The position numbers and the translations under genes are program-made. Positions 25,632 to 32,351 of a DNA stretch of 32,351 nt are shown piece by piece (position 1 is the stretch's first letter; each line of letters opens with the position of its first letter). Source of the stretch: an uncultured Gammaproteobacteria bacterium (GTDB lineage Bacteria; Pseudomonadota; Gammaproteobacteria; Pseudomonadales; Azotimanducaceae); the NCBI GenBank assembly GCA_913045175.1, contig CAJWQG010000040.1:1-32351 (forward strand). Direction: 5' to 3'. The notes under the pieces are model-generated. The model saw only the letters and a program-made list of their open reading frames with translations. It searched no databases and was not told the origin of the DNA.

Positions 25632-26681
25632 TTGGACTACAGTTTGGCCAGTATTGCCTTTGACGTACCACTTCATCAGAGCCACCTATTAAGTCAGTCG
25701 GAGATCGACGGCTATAAGGATCGCATCAAGACCCTGCTTAAGCAGGAGGATACGGTGCTGGTGGCACATTACTATACCGATGATGCGATTCAGGACCTCG
25801 CGGAAGAAACCGGTGGCTGTGTTTCTGACTCTCTCGAAATGGCTCGCTTTGGCAGTCAGCAGGATGCCAGCACGCTCATGGTGGCGGGTGTCAAATTTAT
25901 GGGTGAGACCGCCAAGATTCTCAGCCCGGAAAAGCGCGTGCTCATGCCCACCCTTGAGGCGACCTGTTCCCTGGATCTTGGCTGTCCTATCGATGAGTTT
26001 TCCACATTCTGTGATGAACATCCCGACCGGACCGTGGTTGTGTACGCGAATACCTCTGCGGCAGTCAAAGCACGTTCGGACTGGGTGGTGACATCGAGTA
26101 TTGCATTGGAGGTAGCCGAACACCTGATCGACCAGGGTGAGAAACTGCTCTGGGCACCCGACAAGTATCTCGGCAGCTATATCCAGAATGAAACCGGTGC
26201 CGACATGGTCATGTGGGATGGCTCCTGTATCGTCCATGAGGAGTTCAAAGCCAAAGGGTTGAAAGACCTGATGAATGTCTATCCCGATGCGGCGGTATTA
26301 GTTCATCCTGAATCCCCGCAGCCGGTAATTGAGCTGGCGGACGTCGTGGGCTCGACCACACAGATCATTCGTGCCTCGCAGGAATTACCCAACGAAAAAT
26401 TTATTGTGGCGACGGACAAAGGCATTTTTCACAAGATGCGTATCTCGGCTCCCGACAAGATCTTTATTGAGGCGCCTACTGCTGGCAGCGGCGCGACGTG
26501 CAGAAGCTGTGCTCATTGTCCATGGATGGGGATGAACGTCCTGGAAGACCTTGAGTGGTCTCTGCGCGAAGGCACCAACGAGGTGCTTGTAGACCCGGAG
26601 ATTGCCGAGCGCGCAGTGCTGCCACTGGATCGCATGGTGTCTTTTGCAGAAAGTAATCAGTTACGGGTGAGAAAAAGCTAG
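25632..26681 (+). CDS. nadA: Quinolinate synthase A
   Basis: A 4Fe-4S enzyme that condenses iminoaspartate with dihydroxyacetone phosphate to quinolinate in NAD synthesis. It has 349 residues and matches Pseudomonas-type NadA throughout: [62 protein letters not shown] and [13 protein letters not shown]. The cysteines that hold the cluster lie in the third, fifth and last of these segments. The start is a TTG at 25632; a second in-frame TTG at 25644 is also possible and no ATG occurs before the conserved core. It converges on the M48 protease gene, 15 bp apart. Confidence 0.96.
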   Translation: MDYSLASIAFDVPLHQSHLLSQSEIDGYKDRIKTLLKQEDTVLVAHYYTDDAIQDLAEETGGCVSDSLEMARFGSQQDASTLMVAGVKFMGETAKILSPEKRVLMPTLEATCSLDLGCPIDEFSTFCDEHPDRTVVVYANTSAAVKARSDWVVTSSIALEVAEHLIDQGEKLLWAPDKYLGSYIQNETGADMVMWDGSCIVHEEFKAKGLKDLMNVYPDAAVLVHPESPQPVIELADVVGSTTQIIRASQELPNEKFIVATDKGIFHKMRISAPDKIFIEAPTAGSGATCRSCAHCPWMGMNVLEDLEWSLREGTNEVLVDPEIAERAVLPLDRMVSFAESNQLRVRKS

Positions 26682-26696
26682 TCAGTTTTCTGTGTT

Positions 26697-28121
26697 CTAA
26701 CTTCTCTTGTCTTTAAGCTCCTGTATTTCCCTTTTTCTGGATCTTACTTTTGCTTCCTGCTGAAAGTTCCTTTTAATCAGGGGCAGGGTGTAGTCCAGTT
26801 GCTTTAGGGCCTGATCTAAATTGCCGGTGAGCACAAAGTACTCTGCGCGACTCCAGTGCACTTCGGGAATATCGTCCGCAAGACCTGCGGCTTCGGCCAG
26901 GTGATACCAAAGATATGCATCGTTCTTTCTATTGGTAGAAAGAGAAGTGAGTATATTCTGCGCGCGCTTGGGTTTGGTATTAATCAGTACGTCCGCGAGT
27001 GCCATCGTTAGCGGATAGTTTTTGGGATTAAGCTTCATGGCGGATTCAAGGATGCCCTGTGCCTGATCATAGCGCTCTGCTTTGAGATGTATGTTTGCCT
27101 CTGCAATTTGAATAGCAATTTTATCGGGATAGGCATCCAGTAATGGAATGAGGTGTCTGCTTGCTTCGTCGAACTGACTGTTTGCCGCCATCGCTAACAC
27201 CAGCCCATAGGTGTTCGCGTGTCTGATGACCCGATCTTCGTGGTCCATCCCCGCAAGAAAGGCAGGGATCACATCACCAGGTAATTTGGCAGTGATTGCT
27301 TTGACACGAGCTTTCATCAGATGAAAGTCGAGATTCAGGGGGTAAGCTTTCTTTGGATAGCTGGCGGTCTGATTGTACGCATCAGCAATCCGCGACTTGG
27401 TGACAGGGTGGGTGCGCAGGAATTCCGGCATTTCATCAGCGCTGTAGCGAGTTGATCTTTCCAGGCGCTCGAACATGTGGGCCATCGCTCTTGGATCCAT
27501 CTTGGCTGAAACCAGGGTATCGATACCTACGCGGTCGGCCTCTGCTTCCCGGCCCCGACTATGACGCAGCTGGCTCGCCTGAGAGACGCCCTGAACCGTA
27601 TTTAACGCAGCCATACCAGCTTCACCACCAACGGTGGTCATCAGCACGACGCTTGCGAGTAACCCGGCCATGTTGAAAACGGCAGATTTCTGTTGCGCTT
27701 CAACGCCTCTGGCGAAGTGCCGCTGGCTTAGGTGCGCGATTTCGTGTGCAAGGATTGCCGCGATCTCCTGTTCGGTTTCCGCGTATCGGAATAGCCCGTG
27801 ATGAATACCAATTATACCACCAGGTACCGCAAAGGCGTTCAGGATTGGACTATCCACAATGACCAGGTCCAGTCGCCGGTCGACCAGTTCACTATTGGCA
27901 GCGAGTTTGTAGGTCAGGTGTTCCACGTAATCCTGCAGAATCGGGTCATCAATTGTTGGTGCCTGGCCACGTAGGGAGCGTAGAAAATCCTGTCCTATTT
28001 CTCTTTCCTGGGGCAATGACACAACGCCGGAAACGGCGTCACCAAATGACGGCAGATTTTGCTTACTGGCATTGGCTGCACTGGTCGTTCCCAAAGCGAT
28101 CAGCAGAACGGTCCAGCGCAT
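26697..28121 (-). CDS. Periplasmic M48 metalloprotease with TPR domain, BepA-like
   Basis: A 474-residue exported protease/chaperone of the BepA (YfgC) type, which in E. coli helps assemble LptD and degrades misfolded outer-membrane proteins. A signal peptide covers about 1-17 (MRWTVLLIALGTTSAANA). The zinc motif HEIAH is at 126-130 and the third ligand lies in REAEADRVG. Residues about 280-470 form TPR-like helices (LIPLLDAYPDKIAIQIAEAN, YDQAQGILESAMKLNPKNY). The start chosen is ATG 28121; a TTG at 28160 would add 13 residues before the signal peptide. Neither has a clear ribosome site. The same gene follows nadA in Pseudomonas, as I recall. Confidence 0.92.
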   Translation of the reverse strand: MRWTVLLIALGTTSAANASKQNLPSFGDAVSGVVSLPQEREIGQDFLRSLRGQAPTIDDPILQDYVEHLTYKLAANSELVDRRLDLVIVDSPILNAFAVPGGIIGIHHGLFRYAETEQEIAAILAHEIAHLSQRHFARGVEAQQKSAVFNMAGLLASVVLMTTVGGEAGMAALNTVQGVSQASQLRHSRGREAEADRVGIDTLVSAKMDPRAMAHMFERLERSTRYSADEMPEFLRTHPVTKSRIADAYNQTASYPKKAYPLNLDFHLMKARVKAITAKLPGDVIPAFLAGMDHEDRVIRHANTYGLVLAMAANSQFDEASRHLIPLLDAYPDKIAIQIAEANIHLKAERYDQAQGILESAMKLNPKNYPLTMALADVLINTKPKRAQNILTSLSTNRKNDAYLWYHLAEAAGLADDIPEVHWSRAEYFVLTGNLDQALKQLDYTLPLIKRNFQQEAKVRSRKREIQELKDKRS

Positions 28122-28230
28122 GGCGTGTCGTATTGGTGCTTTATCAAACAAAATAAGCAAAGGGGTTTGCGTGTAGAGATATTAGACCACGGATTACTGA
28201 AACGTTCTCGAATTGTGTGTCTCTGTCAGG

Positions 28231-28239
28231 TGCTATAAT
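28231..28239 (+). promoter_or_regulatory. Extended -10 promoter of tusA-perM
   Basis: TGCTATAAT is a full extended -10 element (TG-n-TATAAT), 22 bp before the tusA GTG start. No good -35 at 17 bp is seen, as is common for extended -10 promoters. Confidence 0.6.
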
Positions 28240-28260
28240 CCGGGCGGAAAGGAGATTTGT

Positions 28261-28491
28261 GTGAGCGAAGCAGACGAGAAAATTGACGCGAGTGGCTTAA
28301 CCTGCCCGTTGCCGTTGCTTAAGGCGAAGCAGGCCCTCAATGGTATGGAAGCCGGATTGGTGCTTGAAGTGGTATGTACCGATCCAAGTTCCGTACGAGA
28401 TTTCGAAGTATTTTCCAATCAAAGTGGCAACGAGTTGCTGGAGAGCAAAGAGGTGGATGGTATCTACAGTTACTGGTTGCGAAAGGCTTAG
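28261..28491 (+). CDS. tusA: TusA-family sulfur-carrier protein
   Basis: A 76-residue cytoplasmic protein with the SirA/TusA fold. The active Cys is C15 in LTCPLPLLKAK, the CPxP motif that carries a persulfide. Family members pass sulfur to tRNA thiolation (mnm5s2U) and other pathways. The GTG start at 28261 is set by AAAGGAGA ending six bases before it; an upstream in-frame ATG at 28213 lies before the promoter's -10 and is rejected. In this nadA/M48/PerM neighbourhood it could be a TusA paralogue (as in PA1006) and not the main TusA. perM follows at once, with one base between stop and ATG. Confidence 0.88.
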   Translation: MSEADEKIDASGLTCPLPLLKAKQALNGMEAGLVLEVVCTDPSSVRDFEVFSNQSGNELLESKEVDGIYSYWLRKA

Positions 28492-28492
28492 T

Positions 28493-29557
28493 ATGTTTGA
28501 AGTCTTCCGTGGTTGGATCGATACCCACCTGTCTGATGAGGAAGCGGTACTTTTTATCGCCATACTGATTGGTTTTTTCGTGGTGGTGATCACCATGGGT
28601 GCCATATTGGCACCGCTTTTAACGGGTATCGTCCTTGCTTATGTCATGCAGGGCATTATCACCGCACTTTCCCGATTTCAGATACCGCGATGGTTCGCAG
28701 TCACGGTTACGTTTCTGGTTTTTCTCGGCGGGTTTATCGGGTTTCTGTTTTTCATCATCCCGTTGGTGTGGCGGCAATTGCAGAGTCTGCTGAACGGACT
28801 GCCCGATAAGATATCCAGGACGCAGGAATTGCTCGATCGATTACCTGATCAGTTTCCGGGGATTATTTCTCAACAGCAGGTCCAAGTTTGGGTCGACATG
28901 CTGAATTCAGAGGCCTCGGGAATTACGCAGTGGCTAGTGTCGTTTTCGCTATCATCGCTACCGATATTGGTGGCGGTCGTCGTTTATGTGCTGTTGGTAC
29001 CAATTCTTGTTCTGTTTCTGCTTAAGGACAAGGACGAAATCATTGCCTGGAGCCTGTCATTTCTGCCAAAAGATCGTCCCTTGATGGATCAGATTGGCAT
29101 AGAGATGAATCAGCAGATGGCGAACTATATCCGCGGAAAGTTTATCGAGTTCCTGATTATAGGCGTGACAAGCTATCTGTTTTTCGCGGTGATGGGCGTA
29201 AATTACGCTGTCTTGCTGGGTTTTCTAGTGGGGCTATCGGTCATTGTGCCCTATGTGGGAGTGATGGCTGTGACGATTCCCGTTGTTATCATCTCTTATT
29301 TGCAGTTTGGTTGGACCAGTGAGTTCCTCTATTTAGTGTTTGGATATGGCGTTATTCAGGGAATTGATGGCATGGTGCTGGTACCATTATTGTTCTCTGA
29401 ATCAAACAATCTGCACCCGATAGCAATAATTACAGCTGTCCTGGTGTTTGGCAGTTGGTGGGGGCTATGGGGCGTGTTTTTTGCAATACCGCTGGCAACG
29501 CTGGTCAAGGCTGTGATGAATGCGTGGCCGTCGTCGTTGCGCGAGGAACCAGGATGA
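28493..29557 (+). CDS. PerM/AI-2E-family membrane transporter
   Basis: A 354-residue inner-membrane protein of the AI-2E transporter/PerM family. About seven to eight helices are visible, starting with LFIAILIGFFVVVITMGAIL and TVTFLVFLGGFIGFLFFIIP. A soluble part follows (about 95-160, LQSLLNGLPDKISRTQELLD). Further helices include IPVVIISYLQFGW, and the family segment LLFSESNNLHPIAII lies near the C-terminus. The substrate is not known for this subgroup. It is coupled to tusA by near-contact. bcp and gcvR, which I recall between this gene and dapA in Pseudomonas, are absent. Confidence 0.9.
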   Translation: MFEVFRGWIDTHLSDEEAVLFIAILIGFFVVVITMGAILAPLLTGIVLAYVMQGIITALSRFQIPRWFAVTVTFLVFLGGFIGFLFFIIPLVWRQLQSLLNGLPDKISRTQELLDRLPDQFPGIISQQQVQVWVDMLNSEASGITQWLVSFSLSSLPILVAVVVYVLLVPILVLFLLKDKDEIIAWSLSFLPKDRPLMDQIGIEMNQQMANYIRGKFIEFLIIGVTSYLFFAVMGVNYAVLLGFLVGLSVIVPYVGVMAVTIPVVIISYLQFGWTSEFLYLVFGYGVIQGIDGMVLVPLLFSESNNLHPIAIITAVLVFGSWWGLWGVFFAIPLATLVKAVMNAWPSSLREEPG

Positions 29558-29635
29558 TTTTCCCCGGTCAAACCTGATGTTGTTAACCGCATTGACCCCC
29601 AGTAATATGGGCGACTCTCTCCAAGAGGTACCGAG

Positions 29636-30508
29636 ATGATTACAGGCAGCATTGTTGCATTGGTCACGCCGATGAATATGGAAGACGGGATTGACTGGGA
29701 AGCCCTGGATGCGCTTCTGGAATGGCATATTGACGAAGGTACAAGTGCCATCGTACCAGTGGGTACCACTGGTGAATCGCCGACGGTGTCAATGGAAGAG
29801 AACTGCAAGATTATCGAACATGTCGTTAAAGCGGTTAATAATAGGGTACCGGTTATCGCGGGCACAGGTGCGAACGCTACCTGGGAGGCCATCGAATTAA
29901 CGCAAGTCGCCAAGGATGCCGGTGCGGATGCCTGTTTGTTGGTAACGCCTTATTACAACAAGCCGACCCAGGAAGGCCTTTATCAGCATTACAAGGCTAT
30001 TGCAGAGGCGGTCGACTTGCCTCAGGTGTTGTATAACGTCCCCGGCAGAACAGCCTGTGACATGCTGCCAGAAACCGTTGCCAGACTTTATGATATTGAC
30101 CAGGTGGTTGCCGTTAAAGAAGCAACAGGGGACATTGAGCGAACGAAGCAGATTCTTGAACTTTGTGATGTCACTGTTTACTCCGGTGATGATGCCACCG
30201 CACGAGAGTTAATGATCAATGGCGCCAAGGGAACCATTAGCGTGACGGCCAACATCGCGCCAGCGAAAATGGCAGCTATGTGTAATGCAGCTGTAGCGGG
30301 TAATGCGGAAGATGCCGCTACTATCGATAAAAGTCTGGAGGGGCTGCACAAAAATTTGTTTCTTGAGGCGAATCCGATACCCGCAAAATGGGCGCTTGCA
30401 GAAATGGGTCGTATACCAAAAGGTATTCGTCTTCCTCTTACCGAACTTTCTCCTGAACACCATGATGCACTGCGAGATGCAATGCGCATGGCGGGCGTGA
30501 CGAATTAG
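29636..30508 (+). CDS. dapA: 4-hydroxy-tetrahydrodipicolinate synthase
   Basis: Condenses pyruvate with aspartate semialdehyde in lysine and diaminopimelate synthesis. It has 290 residues forming a TIM barrel. The Schiff-base lysine is K161 (VAVKEATGD), with Y133 (LYNVPGRT) and T44-T45 (PVGTTGESPT) completing the active site. The ATG at 29636 has AAGAGGT upstream. The 78 bp before it hold no recognisable lysine riboswitch. bamC follows after 6 bp, a conserved pairing. Confidence 0.97.
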   Translation: MITGSIVALVTPMNMEDGIDWEALDALLEWHIDEGTSAIVPVGTTGESPTVSMEENCKIIEHVVKAVNNRVPVIAGTGANATWEAIELTQVAKDAGADACLLVTPYYNKPTQEGLYQHYKAIAEAVDLPQVLYNVPGRTACDMLPETVARLYDIDQVVAVKEATGDIERTKQILELCDVTVYSGDDATARELMINGAKGTISVTANIAPAKMAAMCNAAVAGNAEDAATIDKSLEGLHKNLFLEANPIPAKWALAEMGRIPKGIRLPLTELSPEHHDALRDAMRMAGVTN

Positions 30509-30514
30509 CTATCG

Positions 30515-31612
30515 ATGAATCCTATGGTCCGTCTTTGTAGTTGGATATTTATTGTCGCGCTGACAAGCGTCAGTCTATCGGGCTGCTGGTTTAAAAATAC
30601 TGAGGTTCGTGATCGCCTAGAGCGTGGATCAACGCCGGCGGTGGTTATTCCAGAAGGGTTGGATGCGCCAATCTTTGTGGACATTATGCCGATACCTGAG
30701 GTGGATGATCCAAAGGGGCTGGCAGAAACCGAATTTGATGTTGGTCCACCAGACTCGCTTAGTACCACATTTGCCGTTGAGAAAATCATCATCAAGCGAT
30801 TGGGGGATCAAAGGTGGGTATTCCTTGATGTGCCGCCGCCATCAGTTTGGCCCCATGTTGTTCAATTTTGGGAGGATAACAATCTCACAATCGAGAACTC
30901 AGACCCTGCGTCGGGGATCATCGAGACCCAGTGGCTGGCAAGTGAGTCAGGTACTGGTGAAGCAGTATTCGAGAGCCTGAAACTTGGCAATTTTCTGCAG
31001 AATAGGAAAACTCAGCAGCATAAGCTGGTCCTTCGAATAGAACCCGGTGTAAGGTCCGGTAGTACAGAGGTATTTTTGGAGCAGCACAGCATCCCCCTGG
31101 GAGGAAATCCAAATGCTGTTGAATGGAATCAGGGTTCAGACGACGTAGAACTTGAGTCGACAATCCTTAGAGCTCTGGCCTACAACCTTGGCGAGAGTAT
31201 TACTGATGAGCAGACAATCTCGCTAAAAGCGTCGGGGCTCGCCGATAGTCGAACCGAACTGGTGTTGGGTTCGGGGCAGCCGATTCTGAAGTATCGCCTG
31301 GATTTTAACCGGGCGTGGGCCACGGTAAGTTCTGCGCTTGAGAATGCAAATATCAACATTGATGATCTCAATCGGTCCGAAGCTTACTTCTACATTTACT
31401 ACACGGAAGACCAGGAAGTTGAGAAAGGTTTTTTCAAACGTCTGTTAACTCGTGATAAGAAGCCGGAAGAAGGCGATGGCAACCGCTACCAGCTTCGTCT
31501 TGTTACCGAGGAAGATGAGGTTCATGTCTCTGTATATCTGGACCAGTCTTCGTTGCCAGATGCCGACATTGCCGAGAAACTGCTGAAAGTCATCAAACTC
31601 TACTCTACCTGA
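30515..31612 (+). CDS. bamC: Outer-membrane assembly lipoprotein BamC
   Basis: A 365-residue lipoprotein of the Bam complex, which inserts beta-barrel proteins. The signal peptide ends in the lipobox LSGC with the lipidated Cys at residue 24. A long unstructured N-terminal region that binds BamD in E. coli follows (about 25-90). Two helix-grip domains come next (about 95-225, WVFLDVPPPSVWPHVVQFWE, and about 245-365, YRLDFNRAWATVSSALENAN). The identification rests on this layout and on the position after dapA; primary sequence in this family is weakly conserved. Its TGA stop overlaps the next ATG (TGATG). Confidence 0.88.
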   Translation: MNPMVRLCSWIFIVALTSVSLSGCWFKNTEVRDRLERGSTPAVVIPEGLDAPIFVDIMPIPEVDDPKGLAETEFDVGPPDSLSTTFAVEKIIIKRLGDQRWVFLDVPPPSVWPHVVQFWEDNNLTIENSDPASGIIETQWLASESGTGEAVFESLKLGNFLQNRKTQQHKLVLRIEPGVRSGSTEVFLEQHSIPLGGNPNAVEWNQGSDDVELESTILRALAYNLGESITDEQTISLKASGLADSRTELVLGSGQPILKYRLDFNRAWATVSSALENANINIDDLNRSEAYFYIYYTEDQEVEKGFFKRLLTRDKKPEEGDGNRYQLRLVTEEDEVHVSVYLDQSSLPDADIAEKLLKVIKLYST

Positions 31613-32351
31613 TGCGGGCAGCTTCACTCGGAAGTGGTAGCCGCGGAAATGGAACATTAATTGAAGATGGAGACACCTGTCTCCTGGTAGACCTTGGCTT
31701 TTCGACAAAAGAAACGTTGGTAAGGTTGGAGCGCCTGTCCAGATCACCGGATGATATTGATGCAATCCTGGTGACCCATGAGCACGCAGATCATATTAAC
31801 GGCGTGGTGTCCTTTGCTGCGGCGTATGGTCTGCCCGTTCGAATGACAGCAGGCACTGAACATCGCGCTAATCCACCCGAGGGAAAGATCGAGGTCACCC
31901 GGTTTAGCAGCCATCAATCGTTTTCCATTGGCAGCATTCACATTGAGCCAGTCCCGGTGCCTCACGATGCCCGGGAACCGAGTCAGTTTGTATTTACCGC
32001 CAGGGATGAAAAACGCCTCGGGCTTCTTACGGATATTGGCCATGTGACACCCCATGTCCGTGAACGGTACCAGGCTTGTGACGCGCTACTGGTGGAATGT
32101 AACCACGATGTTGAAATGCTCGCTAACGGTCCTTATCCACAGCGGCTCAAGCAGAGGGTGGCTGGTATTCAGGGGCATCTGAGCAATGCGCAGGCTGCCG
32201 ATTTGCTGCAGTCCGTTAAGACTGATCGATTGGCCCATGTGGTACTTAACCACATCAGCGAGAAAAACAACCTCCCGTCACTGGCATTGGATGCAGCCCG
32301 CGAGGCCCTGGGAGAGTGGCAGGGAGAGCTTCAGGGCGCGGATCAGCAAAA
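31612..32351 (+). CDS. MBL-fold metal-dependent hydrolase (3' end cut by window)
   Basis: 246 codons are visible and the frame stays open to the window end. The N-terminus MRAASLGSGSRGNGTLIEDG and the metal motif THEHADHING (HxHxDH) identify a metallo-beta-lactamase-fold hydrolase of the YycJ/VicX-like type. Further ligands are likely in PVPHDAREP, LLTDIGHV and LNHISEKNN. Relatives include double-strand DNA exonucleases, but the role here is not established. It overlaps bamC by one base, so it is translationally coupled. In Pseudomonas purC follows, which would be just outside the window. Confidence 0.92.
   Translation, partial: MRAASLGSGSRGNGTLIEDGDTCLLVDLGFSTKETLVRLERLSRSPDDIDAILVTHEHADHINGVVSFAAAYGLPVRMTAGTEHRANPPEGKIEVTRFSSHQSFSIGSIHIEPVPVPHDAREPSQFVFTARDEKRLGLLTDIGHVTPHVRERYQACDALLVECNHDVEMLANGPYPQRLKQRVAGIQGHLSNAQAADLLQSVKTDRLAHVVLNHISEKNNLPSLALDAAREALGEWQGELQGADQQ

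Noticed and set aside
25689-26237. Minus-strand open frame of 182 codons
   Set aside because: Antisense to nadA, which is conserved throughout.
29558-29635. Lysine riboswitch before dapA
   Set aside because: The spacer is only 78 bp, too short for the known structure, and no conserved core is visible.
1-32351. CRISPR array, insertion sequence, integrase or toxin-antitoxin pair
   Set aside because: No regularly spaced repeats, transposase or integrase motifs, or toxin-antitoxin-like gene pairs were found on either strand.

Overview
The window reads as a chromosomal segment of a gammaproteobacterium close in gene order to the Pseudomonadales. It carries, in order, aspS-yebC-ruvCAB-tolQRAB-pal-cpoB-queC, and later tRNA-Lys, nadA, a BepA-type M48 protease, tusA, a PerM-type permease, dapA, bamC and an MBL-fold hydrolase. 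From memory, Pseudomonas aeruginosa has the same two runs of genes. There the gap between queC/tRNA-Lys and nadA is a known island site. The species cannot be named from sequence alone. GTG and above all TTG starts are frequent.

Layout. 1-1541: 5' part of proS (minus), with a plausible promoter inside a direct repeat. 1639-2187: HU-like nucleoid protein gene (minus) with its own promoter and terminator. 2247-5802: fmdB-type zinc ribbon, a terminator/attenuator, aspS, yebC and ruvC. 5812-7447: ruvA and ruvB. 7466-12180: the complete Tol-Pal envelope system, tolQ-tolR-tolA-tolB-pal-cpoB. 12215-13260: queC, overlapped by a small orphan gene that looks like a single GspF (type II secretion) domain.

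13261-24534 is the accessory part. Two overlapping genes encode the halves of a heterodimeric ABC exporter, the first with about four extra N-terminal membrane helices. They are followed by a kinase-fold protein that has lost its HRD and DFG aspartates (a pseudokinase), a SAM methyltransferase interrupted by an in-frame TAA, and an MFS transporter, all on one strand. On the opposite strand lies a TolB-like/TPR gene interrupted by an in-frame TAG and lacking a normal start. Then comes an exported serine beta-lactamase-like protein with a lysine-rich insertion. The block ends in three hairpins lying against the 3' end of tRNA-Lys(UUU).

24535-32351 returns to conserved genes: tRNA-Lys, a glutathione-synthetase-like ATP-grasp gene divergent from nadA, the M48 protease, tusA-perM, dapA-bamC and the start of an MBL-fold hydrolase that runs off the window.

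The most interesting candidate for an undescribed system is the ABC exporter plus pseudokinase pair (13401-18645), possibly with the now broken methyltransferase and the MFS transporter. Its substrate is not visible. The two nonsense-interrupted genes nearby suggest that part of this block is decaying, unless they are assembly errors.
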